In this document: one piece after another, positions 31,813 through 42,715 of the stretch
How the letters are laid out: every line of letters starts with the position of its first letter
Position numbering within the stretch: the stretch's first letter is position 1
Made by a program: the position numbers and the translations under genes
Origin: Macrosoma leucophasiata
Taxonomy: Eukaryota > Arthropoda > Insecta > Lepidoptera > Hedylidae
Length of the DNA stretch: 64,000 bases
Direction: 5' to 3'
Assembly: GCA_036365455.1 (NCBI GenBank)
Contig: JAWQUS010000009.1
Coordinates: forward strand, 1,890,001 to 1,954,000
Notes under the pieces: model-generated
Databases searched by the model: none
What the model saw: only the letters and a program-made list of their open reading frames with translations
What the model was told of the DNA's origin: nothing

Positions 31813-32337
31813 AGGTCGCGCCACGTAAAAAGAACGCTGGAAGAAAGTAGAAGGGATGTGTTCGCGCATCGGTACACTCGCGCACGAAAGTACTAGCCCT
31901 TTTGGTTTATTTTTGATCTAGCATTCGCTTGCGGTTTCGTGTTTTTTTTTTTTTATGTTATGGATGTGGTAAACAAGCATGCAGTTCACATTGATGTTAA
32001 GTGATGACTGCAGCCTATAGACACCCACACAAAGACCAAGGTCAAAATGCAGATGCGTTACCACTCCTGAGGCCTAAGGTCTTATGCCTCTGTGCCGGAA
32101 ATTACAGGGCCGTACATTACCACCTGACCGGAACACGATAGTGTTGAACACTACCATTTAGCGGCAAGTATATTAGGTAATGCGGTGGTGCCTACGCCCG
32201 CGAGCTCCGTCACTGGAGCTCTACCACCAGTATTGGTAGGCAGATTGAAAACTATATTACATAGAATAACATAAAATGAAATAAAAACATATAACGCGCA
32301 GCTTGACCGCCAGCGTTCTTTTTACCTGGCGCGACCT
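31813..32337. mobile_element. TIR element (MITE) split by a SINE-A
   Basis: AGGTCGCGCCACGTAAAAAG at 31813 is mirrored by CTTTTTACCTGGCGCGACCT ending at 32337 (about 28-bp ends, GAACGCTGG included). Flanks are TAT/ATA, consistent with a TA-type target. The element is about 235 bp without the SINE. No coding. Confidence 0.75.
31941..32231 (-). mobile_element. SINE-A, full length, inside the MITE
   Basis: Close to family consensus from a 14-nt T-run to the ACCACCAGT head. Confidence 0.93.
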
Positions 32338-32539
32338 ATACCAATGCTCATACGCTAGAAACACTTGCCAATGCAATACTTGTAGAATGTAATTTACGAC
32401 CGTTTTCTGTTTCCGCACTCGTGGTGAGCTCGACGTGAATTATTTGAAATTTAACGCGAGAGAAGCAATCTATTTTTCATTAGGGGCTTGTGAAACAATC
32501 GAAAATAATAGGGATTTAGAAATAATTATTGGTTATTTC

Positions 32540-32904
32540 GAAGCGCGCATGGCCCAGCGGCTGGTGTAGATCGTAAGCGATCTGTTCGGTTAAGCACTAC
32601 GGGCGCGGTCGGGTAGTGTGATGGGTGACCGCTAGTGGCAAATTAATTGCGCGTTTCCGTGATTCGGAGGGCACGTTAAGCCGTCAGTCCCGGTTGCTAT
32701 CGATGGATAGCAGTCGTTAAACCTTGTCGGAGGCCTTATGGGCGGTTTGAAAACATCCGACAGTGGGTTGGCCACTAACCCACCCACCTCTACCAATCCG
32801 CATTGGAGCAGCGTGGTGGAGTAAGCTCCAGGCCTCCCCCCGAAAAAGGGGAGAGACTCGTGCCCAGCAGTGGGACGTATAATGGGTTGCCATTATTATT
32901 TATT
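32540..32904 (+). mobile_element. SINE-5S, best-preserved copy
   Basis: GAAGCGCGCATGGCCCAGCG head; 5S-like core at about 32576-32645 (GATCTGTTCGGTTAAGCAC, ACGGGCGCGGTCGGGTAGTG, GATGGGTGACCGC). Body, then CCCAGCAGTGGGACGTATAA and an (ATT)n tail. ATTATTGGTTATTTC flanks it at 32525-32539 and 32905-32919. The core aligns with the 3' two thirds of insect 5S rRNA as recalled, including internal promoter boxes A and C. Confidence 0.9.
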
Positions 32905-32988
32905 ATTATTGGTTATTTCATGGAAGCAGATTCTATTTATAACTTTAAAAAATCTGTTAAAGTTAGAGCGGGAAGTGAAATAGTGTAT

Positions 32989-33261
32989 GTGGTAGAGCTC
33001 TAGTGACGGAGCTCGCGGGCGTTGGCACAATTGCATTACCTAATATACTTGCCGCTAAGTGGTAGTGTTCAGCACTATCGTGTTTCGGTCAGGTGGTAAT
33101 GTACGGCCCTGTAATTTCATACAGGTAACCTTAGGCCTCAGGAGTGGCAACGCATCTGCATTTTGACCTCTGGTTATTGTGTGGGTGTCTATAGGCTGCA
33201 GTCATCACTTAACATCAATGTGAACTGCATGCTTGTTTGCCACTTTTATCACATAAAAAAA
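32989..33261 (+). mobile_element. SINE-A, nearly full length
   Basis: TGGTAGAGCTCTAGTGACGG to an A-tail; a ~15-bp loss near the CATACAGGTAACC junction. Confidence 0.9.
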
Positions 33262-33361
33262 TGATCGCGATCCAGGACCATTCGTTGTAAGTATCTTTGT
33301 GGCAGTCTGTCGTCCACCAGGGAATATCTTTTGAGAGAAATGATGATGATGATACTCCATC

Positions 33362-33667
33362 AATGTACGGCACTGTAATTTCCGGCACAGAGGCATAACA
33401 CCTTAGGCCTCAGGAGTGGTAACGCATCAGCATTTTGACCTCTGGTCTTTGTGTGGGTGTCTATAGGTTTTTTTATTGTAATTCACAAAACTGATATACA
33501 ATCATTGCTGTAGACTAATAAAGCCTATAAAAAAATTTCTCTGATTGACACCTACTAGATATGAATCTTACACTACTTACACTGCTACTTTGTAGTGTAC
33601 CATACTTCATAACTTAACATCAATATGAACTGCCTGCTAGTTTGCCACTTTCATTACAAAAAAAAAC
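33362..33667 (+). mobile_element. SINE-A, headless, split by about 140 bp of unknown DNA
   Basis: Body 33362-33467 and tail 33607-33667. 33468-33606 is unidentified T-rich sequence. Confidence 0.8.
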
Positions 33668-34034
33668 AATAGTTGTGGAAGTCCCGCGTTGGCGGAGTGA
33701 CCAAACGAATATATGACAAAACTACTACACTTGTTAGTTTAAAAAGATTAAATGTGGATCAAATAGCGCCCCATCTCATTATAATATACTTTAGAAACAT
33801 TTTGCATAATCTGTTTACGTTGGTTCAAAGTAGTCTGTAATACTTCTTTTTACTGAGCTCGGAAAAATATTTCATTCAAAACCCCCACGCGTTTTTATCG
33901 CTAAGATGTCATCGCACTCGCTACGTGCGTGAAACCCGTAAGTCTATGACATCTACATTTTCTTTTGGTGGAGTTTTATACACAGATTTTTATTTACATT
34001 TTACATGATTTAAAATAATATCTAGATAATAAGT
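33668..34034. other. unassigned spacer
   Basis: Nothing was recognised. Confidence 0.45.
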
Positions 34035-35695
34035 ATTGTGTGGAAATTCCTTAAATCTATTGGCATTTGCAAAGTGTCAACTTCTGATATGAATTCTCTT
34101 CCACGTTTGGATGATATTAACCAACATTTACTAATGTGTTACCCTTTGTGCTGTCCCAAACGCTTGGTTTCATTACATCCTTGCAATCTTGTAATATACC
34201 TATGTTTGAATTTACTTCGGTGAATGATGATGAGATTCAAAAGACGATACTCGCTATAAAGTCGAAGGCGGTGGGATGTGATAACATTAGTAGAGTTATG
34301 ATAATTAATCTTTTAAATTGTTTGCTGCCTTCTACCACCCACATAATAATTTTTTCATTGTTGTCTGGTTGTTATCCTACGATCTGGAAGAGAGCTTATG
34401 TACGTTCGCTGCCTAAGACTCCCCAACCCAAACTTCCTAATCAGCATAGACCGATATCCATTCTTCCTTTCCTTTCAAAAGTTTTAGAGGCCTGTGTGCA
34501 TAGGCAAATTTCATTCCATGTTCATAAGCATAACCTACTGAGCATTTTTCAGTCTGGGTTTCGTCCTGGCCACAGCACCACAACTGCTCTTGTTAAAGTC
34601 ACCGATGACATCCGTAAAGGTATGGACGAGAGAAAGTTGACAGTGGTGGCGCTTATAGACTTTTCAAATGCCTTTAACACAGTTGATCACGACATCCTTC
34701 TCGCCATTTTCTCCCACTTAAATTTTTGTCCCTTAGCCCTGAAATGGTTATCATCCTATCTCCGCGGTCGCCAGCAATCAATTCGATGCGATGAACTCTC
34801 TTCTAGCTGGGCAAGTATTTATACTGGCGTTCCTCAAGGCGGTATATTATCTCCAATTTTGTTTTCCATGTTTATCAACACATTGATCTCACATCTTAGT
34901 TGTTCGTATCATCTTTATGCCGACGATTTGCAACTGTATGTTGAAACCAAGTGGGATGATATTAATAATGCCATTAACATAGTTAATTTTAATTTGAATG
35001 CGGTAAAAAACTGGTCCATCCGTTTTGGGGTATCCGTAAATCCGTCGAAATGCCAGGCTATTGTCATTGGCAGCTCGAGATTACTGGACAAGATAAATTT
35101 TAGTGATCTGCCCCCAGTGCAGTACAACAACATTACAATTCCTCTATCAAGTGTAGTTAAGAATCTTGGTCTGTTTATGGACAACTCATTGAACTGGCGT
35201 GTGCAGATCATTGAAATTTGTCGTAAAGTCAATTCCGCCCTCCATTCTCTAAACCGCTTGAAATACTTTCTACCGTCCAAAACTAAGTTGATGCTGGTAA
35301 ACACCCTTATTCTGCCCATTATAGATTACGCAGATGTTTGTTGCCCGGACCTAAATCAAGATCTTCTCAACAAGCTAGAGCGTCTTCTTAACAATTGTAT
35401 CCGGTATATTTTCGGTCTTCGTAAGTTTGACCATATCTCCCATTTTCGTGCCCAACAGAAGTGGCTTACTATTCGTCAAAGGCGTTGTTCTTGAATTCTC
35501 TTACTTCTTTATTCTATTTTGAATGATCCGACCACTCCTTGTTATCTTAAAGAAAAATTCTCTTACCTCTGTGACACTCATGATAAAGTTCTCCGTTCTT
35601 CATCTAACTTACAAACATCCATTATTCCGCATAACAGTGATTTTCTCATCATCATTCATTTTCAATAAATAAATTACATTTATTTATTTATTTAC
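34035..35695 (+). mobile_element. CR1-like LINE, 5'-truncated
   Basis: Starts within the frame before the RT (WKFLKSIGICKVSTSDM), shifts frame near 34130, runs through RT and ends in an (ATTT)n tail at about 35670-35695. No endonuclease. Confidence 0.85.
34136..35494 (+). pseudogene. CR1-like reverse transcriptase
   Basis: The 452-codon open frame holds QSGFRPGHSTTTAL, DFSNAF (175-180), TGVPQGGILSPILFSMFIN and HLYADDLQLY with YADD at 261-264, so the RT core is complete. After RQRRCS a stop ends the frame. The sequence continues in another frame as SILNDPTTPCYLKEKFSYLC, so at least one more frameshift is present. The upstream part and endonuclease are missing. CR1 is favoured over Jockey by the HLYADD and DFSNAFNTVDHD motifs; clade certainty is moderate. 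Confidence 0.87.
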
Positions 35696-35733
35696 TTATG
35701 AATTACCAACAAAATTATATGTTAATCCCTAAT

Positions 35734-35927
35734 TAATATTATAAATGCGGAATTAACTCTGTCTGTCTGTCTGTCTGTCCGTCTGTCTGTTACCTTTTCA
35801 CGTCCAAACGCCTGAACCGATTTTAATGAAATTTGGTACAGAGATAGAGCTGACTTTGAGAAATAATATAGGCTACTTAGTTATTTATAACGACATCCAC
35901 GGGGGAGAAGCCGCGGGAAACAGCTAG
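35734..35927 (+). mobile_element. HelC Helitron-like copy
   Basis: AATATTATAAATGCGGAATT, (CTGT)n, GCCTGAACCGATTTTAATG, ending GCGGGAAACAGCTAG|T. Confidence 0.6.
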
Positions 35928-35983
35928 TACTTACACTAAGGAATTTTAAAGTTTATAAATACATGTTATATAATCTTACTTAT

Positions 35984-36147
35984 TGGAAAATAGAAGTCGC
36001 CCGTGGTTGTCGTTTAAAAAGTAGCCTATGTTATTTCTAAAAGTCAACTCTATCTCTGCACCAAATTCCATTAAAATCGGTTCAGTCGTTTGGACGTGAA
36101 AAGGTAACAGACAGACAGAATTACATTCGCATTTATAATACTCATAT
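35984..36147 (-). mobile_element. HelC Helitron-like copy, inverted
   Basis: The reverse complement carries the same (CTGT), GAACCGATTTTAATGGAATT and GACTTC parts. It lies 56 bp from the plus copy. Its CTAG end is lost. Confidence 0.6.
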
Positions 36148-36249
36148 TAGTAGGGAAGTAGGGATTACAACATGCATACAACTTAAAGAAAGAAAAACGA
36201 TAACGATGTATTTGTTCCTGGAAAAAAGTTATAAGTAAATATATATATA

Positions 36250-36527
36250 TTTTTTTATGTAATGGAAGTGGCAAACAAGCATGCAGTTCACACTGATGTT
36301 AAGTGATGACTGCAGCCTATAGACACCCACAAGAAGACCAAGGTCAAAATGCAGATGCGTTACCACTCCTGAGGCCTAAAATGTTATGCCTCTGTGTCGG
36401 AAATTACAGGGCCGTACATTACCTCCTGACCGGAACACGATAGTGCTGAACACTACCATTTAGTGACAAGTATATTAGGAAATGCGGTGGTCCTACGCCC
36501 GCGAGCTCTGGAGCTCTACCACCAGTA
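36250..36527 (-). mobile_element. SINE-A, nearly full length
   Basis: T-run to the head, with a ~10-bp deletion in the head palindrome (GCGAGCTCTGGAGCTC). Confidence 0.92.
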
Positions 36528-36620
36528 AGAAATAGGAAGAAGTTAGTATAAGTATGTGTATGTAGATAGTTATGGGACATTAATGGTATTTTTTTACATT
36601 CTGTAAATATAAATTAAATT

Positions 36621-36690
36621 ATAAAACGTAACTTCTTACCTGTAATCATCGAATGGGTAGGTAAGAGATAAATGCATGCGTTCAAGGGCT
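36621..36690 (-). mobile_element. SINE-B 3' fragment
   Basis: ATAAAACGTAACTTCTTACC to GATAAATGCATGCGTTCAAG. Diverged. Confidence 0.6.
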
Positions 36691-37261
36691 GTAAGGGTGA
36701 ATTATATTGCTGGCCACATACCCTACGTCTTATTATTTTAGTAATTAGGCTTGCACAAGCCAAAAATGACACGTATTGTATGAGTTTGCCCAAAAATTGT
36801 GGCTGCAAACGCTGAATAAAACGTACTTGTGTATACGTTTTGCACAGCAAAAACATAAGGTGCGTCTTAACAGTGAGAAAAAGAGAAAAATTGAAGTTCT
36901 TTTAAGCGGATCCTGAAATTTCATCAAAAATATACCATCACTAATTGTTTGTGTAAAAAACGCCGACCTTCTCAAAAACTAATCCTGACTTAAAATGTTT
37001 TTACTGATAAGAAACGAGCTGTTCTTACAACCCACTCATTTTATACCTCTCAAGGTCTGAAGCTGCCGTGTGCTGATTAAAAATAAACACTCATTTTGTC
37101 TTGAAGGACGTCGAGTTTTGAATTATTAAGATAGTAGCCCTGTGTACAAAAGGGATTACCCTTGCTTAGTGTTCATGAAAATTTCATGTCTCTAGACCCA
37201 CCGTTACAAGCTAGGTAGTAGGTAAAAATTAGAATTGTACATGCTTATTCACACCAAAATA
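36691..37261. other. unassigned spacer
   Basis: No gene or known repeat was recognised. Confidence 0.45.
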
Positions 37262-37376
37262 CTCACCTTACCGGATGATGTATGCCAAGCGTGGCGAATA
37301 TGGCATATCCCCACTTATGGGGGAGCTTAGGTCCAGCAGGAGATTATTTTTGGCTGAACTGATAATGCTAATTCTT
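37262..37376 (+). mobile_element. LINE tail fragment
   Basis: CACCTTACCGGATGATGTAT, GCCAAGCGTGGCGAATATGG, CCCCACTTATGGGGGAGC. Same tail family as 11224-11312. Confidence 0.5.
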
Positions 37377-37628
37377 CTAGAGTCTGCTTAAATTTGTATT
37401 TGAATTAATATTATACAAAATATAAACTGTTTTTCTAGTAAAAACTTTGTATTATTAAGTTTTGTTGTAATTAAAATTTCTTCATATATTTTCAAAACAT
37501 TAAAACCATCACTGATTACTAATAAAGTAATCGAAAGATAAATTATCTATTGTACTCTTTTTTATATAGATGCACTAGATGGCACAAGTTTTCAAATTGA
37601 TTGTGAAACTCTCTGAAATTGATTGTGA

Positions 37629-38247
37629 AACTCAGAGGGCACTACTACTACGCTGAGGTCCTGGATTCGATTTCCGGGCGGGAGGTTATCAGAGATAAAA
37701 CGTAACTTCACGCCTGTAATCCCCGAAGGGGTAGGCAGAGGTAAATGCATGCATTCAAGCATACATGCAAACACCCACGATTCGCCGGTTACGTTTTGGT
37801 CCATGTAACAGGTGGCGAGCCTGTTGACATCTCCGGGCACATTACCAAACTTTGAGGTACTGGGAAATTTCCAGAAAATGGAAAAATCCCAATAGAACCA
37901 GAGATAAAGGCCATTTTTCACCATTATCTCTGATAACCCCCTACCCGGGAATCGAACCCAGGACCTCAGCGTAGTAGTAGTGGCCTGCTACCACTAGGCT
38001 ACCGAGGCAGTTATCAGAGATAATGGTGTAAAGTCTTTTATCTCTGGTTCTATTGGGATATTGCCATTTTCTGGAAATTTCCCAGTATCTCGAAGTTTGG
38101 TAATGTGCCCGGAGATGTCAACAGGCTCCCACCTGTTACATGGTTTAAAACGTAACCGGTGAATCGTGGGTATTTATGCTTGAATGCATGCATTTACCTC
38201 TGCCTACCCCTTCGGGGATTGCAGGCGTGAAGTTACATTTTTGAAGA
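37629..38247 (+). mobile_element. SINE-B, outer copy split by another SINE-B
   Basis: The head 37629-37698 (TACGCTGAGGTCCTGGATTC) and the rest 38024-38247 (to GGCGTGAAGTTACA) surround an inverted copy. The tRNA head is 5'-shortened. Confidence 0.88.
37699..38010 (-). mobile_element. SINE-B, inner copy, with target duplication
   Basis: Full length, nearly identical to 29044-29352. TTATCAGAGATAA occurs at 37686-37698 and 38011-38023. Confidence 0.93.
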
Positions 38248-38570
38248 CAGAGTTTTACATGTTTTTTTTCCAAAATGATTAAGTTGTTATTAGAGATCTA
38301 GAACAAGAAATAATAACATCTCAAGTCAACCAAGTTGGCAACCAAACATGAAACACAAGACTGTCGGCTAAGAAATAAGCTAAAACCGTGTCTGCCGTCC
38401 CCAATTTATATTTGATTAAGGCACGAAGGAGGCATGTGTCGCCTGCAATTTCATTCTGGACGTATATTATGAAGGAGAATTTGAGACGTGCCCGACTTTA
38501 GCTTATGAGCACAAATAATTAAACTTAAGATACTCACTTCCTACTTTATGTGAATTATACATGTAGTAAT
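38248..38570. other. unassigned spacer
   Basis: Nothing was recognised. Confidence 0.45.
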
Positions 38571-38811
38571 ATGTATGTATGTATGTATCTTCACGCCAGG
38601 TCCCTAACGGGGCAGGCAGAGAGTGTAGAGCGCCAGATATCCCGGTTAAGACAAACCTCTCGTGCCTCGTCTACTTTTATCATTCTCTTCATACATGGAC
38701 GCCGATTCCTAAGACTTTTGATCCCACCATCAGACAGAACTCAACCTATTTGGTCATGGTAGGTCAGTCTTGGTCTTTCTGGGCCTCTGCAACCATCCAC
38801 ATTCGCATGTA
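38571..38811 (-). mobile_element. RTE 3' end with (ATGT)n tail
   Basis: ATGTATGTATGTATGTATCT, then the RTE terminus up to CCACATTCGCATG. 5'-truncated. Confidence 0.9.
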
Positions 38812-38873
38812 GTATATATGGAGTATATATTCTGCTCAGCCCTATACAGGCAAGTATGGTGATCGCAAGCGGT

Positions 38874-39232
38874 ATAATAATAATAATGGCAACCCTTGAT
38901 ACGTCCCACTGCTGGGCATAAGTCTCTCTCCTTTCTGGGAGGAGGCCTGGAGCTTACTCCACCACGCTGCTCCAATGCGGGTTGGTGGAGATAAGGGTTC
39001 GTGGCCAACCCGTTGTCGGATGTTTTCAAACCGCCCATAAGGCCTCCGACATGGTTTAACGACTGCTATCTATCGATGGCAACCGGGACCGACGGCTTAA
39101 CGTGTCCTCCGAAGCACGGAAGCGCGCATTTTAATTGGCTACTAGCGGTCATCGCACACCCGACCGCGCCCATATCGCTTAACCGAGTAGATCGCTTCCG
39201 ATCTACACCAGCCACGGGGCCATGCCCGCTTC
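38874..39232 (-). mobile_element. SINE-5S copy
   Basis: ATAATAATAATGGCAACCC tail at the left; at the right, the head with GTTAAGCGATATGGGCGCGG read on the minus strand. More diverged than the 32540 copy. Confidence 0.85.
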
Positions 39233-39246
39233 AGTTTTAGTATTAT

Positions 39247-39533
39247 ACTGGTGGTAGAGCTCCAGTGACGGAGCTCGCGGGCGTAGGCACCACCGCATTA
39301 CCTAATATACTTGCCGCTAAATGGTAGTGTTCAGCACTATCGTGTTCCGGTCAGGTGGTAATGTACGGCCCTGTAATTCCCGGCACAGAGGCATACCACC
39401 TTAGGCCTCAGGAGTGATAACGCATCTGCATTTTGACCTCGGTCTTTGTGTGGGTGTCTATAGGCTGCAGTCATCACTTAACATCAATGTGAACTGCATG
39501 CTTGATTGCCAATTCCATAACATAAAAAAAAAA
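39247..39533 (+). mobile_element. SINE-A, full length
   Basis: ACTGGTGGTAGAGCTCC to an A-tail. Close to consensus. Confidence 0.93.
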
Positions 39534-39911
39534 GTATACCACATGATATTTCACGGAATCTACTGTAAAACGGTGTCAATGAAATATAAACAGATGTGTG
39601 AATAACTACGTTTTAAGTACATTTAGAGCAGAAAAACAAAATAACAACAAATTAGTATTTATTAATGCTCTACTTTCGAGTGATTTTTTTATCATAACAG
39701 GAAAATATTTTCCTTTTTTTACATCACAAGTACATACTTCTGCCACATAAATACTTACAAAATTAAGAACACATACATTGTTTGTACCTGCATTAGTTAA
39801 CTTTATTCCGTGTCTGTATCAGATTTCAATCCATCTTTCGGAATATCGGAAAACCTGAAAGATACCTGTTATGAAGATGCGATTAGGATTCGATATAATT
39901 AATTAACTATT
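39534..39911. other. unassigned AT-rich spacer
   Basis: Nothing was recognised. Confidence 0.45.
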
Positions 39912-41191
39912 GGTTGGGGAAAAAGTTTCTTCGCATTTTTTTAAATAATTCAAAACATTTTTTAATATAGTTTATTTAAATTTAACTAAAGTATGTATGT
40001 ACCACTTTGTTCGATAACCTTTTGCCATCTTGTAGGTAGGGACATGATCCCATTGCTATAAAAATTTTGGGACTTCTCATCAAAATACCGCGACAAGTGG
40101 ATTTTGCAGTCCTCTCGTGATGTTGACCTAACATTGCATAAAGAATTCTGAAGAGACCGAAACAGGTGGAAATCTGAAGGTGCAAGGTCAGGACTATACG
40201 GCGGATGCATTAACACCTCCCAGCCAAACTCTCTTAATTTTTGCTGAGTGGTTATAGATGTGTGAGGTCTAGCGTTATCATGATGAAACACCACACCCCT
40301 TCTGTTGATCAATTCCGGCCGCTTTCTCTCAACTTCTTGCTTTAATCTCATAATCTCATCAGTTGTTCGCAGTAGAGTTCAGAATCGATAGTCCTGCCTG
40401 GTGGTAATAGCTCATAATGAATAATGCCCTTCCAATCCCACCGCACACACAACATCACCTTATTGCGAGTTAACCCGGGTTTCGCCACAGTCTGTGAAGC
40501 CTGACCGGCCTTTGACCACGACCTTTTTCGCACGTTCTTGTCGTACGTGATCCACTTTTCATCACCAGTTATCAGCTTCTTCAAAAATGATTCGGTTTCA
40601 TTACGTCGTAATAAAAAATCACAAATGAGTACACGGTTCATTAGGTATCTTTCAGTGAGCTCGTTAGGTACCCAAATATCGAGCTTTTTTTTGTACCCAG
40701 CTTTTTCTAAATGCGCCAAAACTGTTTTGTGATCAATTCTCAGTTCTTCAGCTACGTCGTAACTACTGATATGTCGATCTTGCTCCACTTTTTCAAAAAT
40801 GGCATCCATTTTATCCGTAATAGGGCGAGCAGAGCGAGGTGCATCTTTGACATCAAAATTTCCGGATTGAAAACGCTTAAACCAAATTTGTGCTACTCTC
40901 ACAGACACTGCACTAGGTCCATAAACATCGCAATTTTTTTTCGCGGCTTGCGTTGCATTTTTACCTTTTTTGTAGTAAAATTTTAAAATGTATCGAATTT
41001 CTTCATTAGATTCACTCATCTTGACAGTACGAAAAACAAATGAAAATCACATATTTGCCTAATTTGAATTATGTTCTTTAAAATTTTAACTTTCAATGAT
41101 ACCAAAACCAGCCAGATACAAATACTACAGACAAAGAGATTTTATTACAAGTTCATACAAACTATAATGCGAAAAGACTTTTTCCCCAACT
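39912..41191 (-). mobile_element. mariner copy 3 (cecropia-like), least damaged
   Basis: GGTTGGGGAAAAAGTTTC... to ...GACTTTTTCCCCAACT. The right flank is TA; the left flank TT and the last base have changed. Length is 1280 bp. Confidence 0.93.
39986..41019 (-). pseudogene. mariner transposase, copy 3, one main frameshift
   Basis: The N-terminal and first catalytic part is open from 41019 to 40348 (MSESNEEIRYILKFYYKKGK start, TGDEKWITYD). A 10-nt duplication of ATAATCTCAT near 40340-40360 shifts the frame after EQLMRL. The rest is open from 40351 to 39986, with HHDNARPH and YSPDLAPSDFHLF. All three DD34D Asp positions are therefore present, but the protein is split. SGRP is changed to SARP in the N-terminal region. 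Confidence 0.93.
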
Positions 41192-41288
41192 TATTATTAA
41201 ACCCATCGAATCCTTTGCTCAATGTTAGTTATTAAAAAAAAAAGCAAATTGGTATCCTGGAAAAACGCGCGAAAGTGGTCATCGCGCG

Positions 41289-41323
41289 TCAGTATCCGCC
41301 GAGCGCTCGCCCCGGTCGGTCGA
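41289..41323 (+). promoter_or_regulatory. predicted Inr plus DPE core promoter
   Basis: TCAGT at 41289-41293 matches the arthropod initiator, with A+1 at 41291. GGTCGA lies at exactly +28 to +33 (41318-41323) and fits the DPE consensus RGWYV. No TATA box is evident. The region is CpG-rich, unlike its flanks. A 46-nt leader would reach the ATG at 41337. Prediction only. Confidence 0.5.
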
Positions 41324-41336
41324 CGATGCCGTCGAG

Positions 41337-41526
41337 ATGCGCACACTAATATTCATATACTTCGCGACGTTAGTGCAGTGTGAATTCAAAAGTGATGTGA
41401 AACACTTAAGACACGCGAGGACGCTGATCCGCCATGGCAGGTCGCGCGTCCACTTCACGCGACTTCACACGCGCGTGCGGGACCTGGTAGCTCAAGTCAT
41501 TGAAGCCGAGACGAGCAGCGAATTAG
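41337..41526 (+). CDS. candidate first coding exon of a secreted-protein gene
   Basis: The ATG at 41337 opens a signal-peptide-like start (MRTLIFIYFATLVQC, cleavage probably near the Cys), then a basic, hydrophilic region (KHLRHARTLIRHGRSRVHF, RLHTRVRDLVAQVIEAE). The exon is GC- and CpG-rich against an AT-rich background and shows no repeat family. At 41526/41527 AATTAG|GTATTT is a good splice donor, leaving 63 codons plus one base (phase 1). Without splicing the frame would run 12 more codons of AT-rich, non-coding-like sequence to 41564. No downstream exon was recognised in the window, so it would lie beyond a long intron or be missed. The protein family was not recognised. Confidence 0.55.
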
Positions 41527-42156
41527 GTATTTTATATTTATTTTCTTGGGATCGCTCTTTATGAGGTATATCATCATATCGGTTTAGTAAGTTTATGTCC
41601 AAGGAAATAGGTTTGAAGCTGTAAAACGACTTTAGTGGTTTTCATGCATACATGAATTAGGTATACGAGGGGTTTTCACTGCTGCGTTATCCTTATTGAA
41701 AACGTATTGGGAAAAGTTTACGGTATGATAATACTCTGCTGAACCGAATAAATCAATATAGTATACCTATTTGTAAAACTTAAATCAAACTCTTATTTAC
41801 GTTAGCTAATAAAATACGATGAACGATGTAGTAATATCTTAAAATATACTATATAAACATTATAAGACATTAAATCCAAACGTTGCACAAATAATGATTG
41901 TTCATATTAAACAGTAATAACTCTAAGTTATTTAGCAAAATGTTAATAAAAATTTCCTTACCATTTAATGAATTGGAACATGGATTTTTTTTTAACATGA
42001 TCGATTTTTTTTTAATACAATTTTGATACGATACGATTTTTATTACATTTTAGATTTGTAGATGTTAATTTAAAGTAACCAATTATTGAAAACGAAGTTA
42101 CAATCCTTATGTTCATAAATGAAGAAGACAAATTATTTATACTGGTTATTATTTTT
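41527..42156 (+). other. putative start of intron 1, otherwise unassigned
   Basis: AT-rich, non-coding, no known repeat until the SINE-A at 42157. Confidence 0.4.
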
Positions 42157-42444
42157 ACTGGTGGTAGAGCTCCAGTGACGGAGCTCGCGAGCGTAGGCAC
42201 CACCGCATTACCTAATATACTTGCCGTTAAATGGTAGTGTTCAGCACTATCGTGTTTCGGTCAGGTGGTAATGTACGGCTCTGTAATTTCCGGCGAAGAG
42301 GCATAACACCTAATGCCTCAGGAGTGGCAGCGCATTTGCATTTTGACCTCTGGTCATTGTGTGGGCGTCTATAGGCTGCAGTCATCACTTAACATTAATG
42401 TGAACTGCACGCTTGTTTGCCAGTTTTATTACATAAAAAAAAAA
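42157..42444 (+). mobile_element. SINE-A, full length
   Basis: ACTGGTGGTAGAGCTCC to an A-tail. A few substitutions. Confidence 0.92.
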
Positions 42445-42715
42445 TTATAAATATTTAAAAAGGAAATTTTACGTATTTCAAGGTTTAAAAGAAGTACGTG
42501 ACTTATTTATGTTAATGTAAATCATATGAATTACCTTCATGAAATCAAATGTAAACTTATAATAATTATGATATATTTTGAAAACTTTAAAGTAATAAAC
42601 CTACTTATACGATAACTTTATGAACGAGGTACTTCCTCATTAAAGACAAAATAATTTTGATTAAACCATAATATATGAAATAACGTTTTCGTAGGTTTTC
42701 GCGAGCTTCATACAT

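Noticed and set aside
32576..32645. possible genuine 5S rRNA gene
   Set aside because: Only part of the 5S sequence is present, it continues into a SINE body with a tail and target duplication, and five further copies share that body.
41527..41564. extension of the 41337 frame beyond the splice donor
   Set aside because: The extra 12 codons are AT-rich and unlike the preceding exon; a spliced exon ending at 41526 is the simpler reading.
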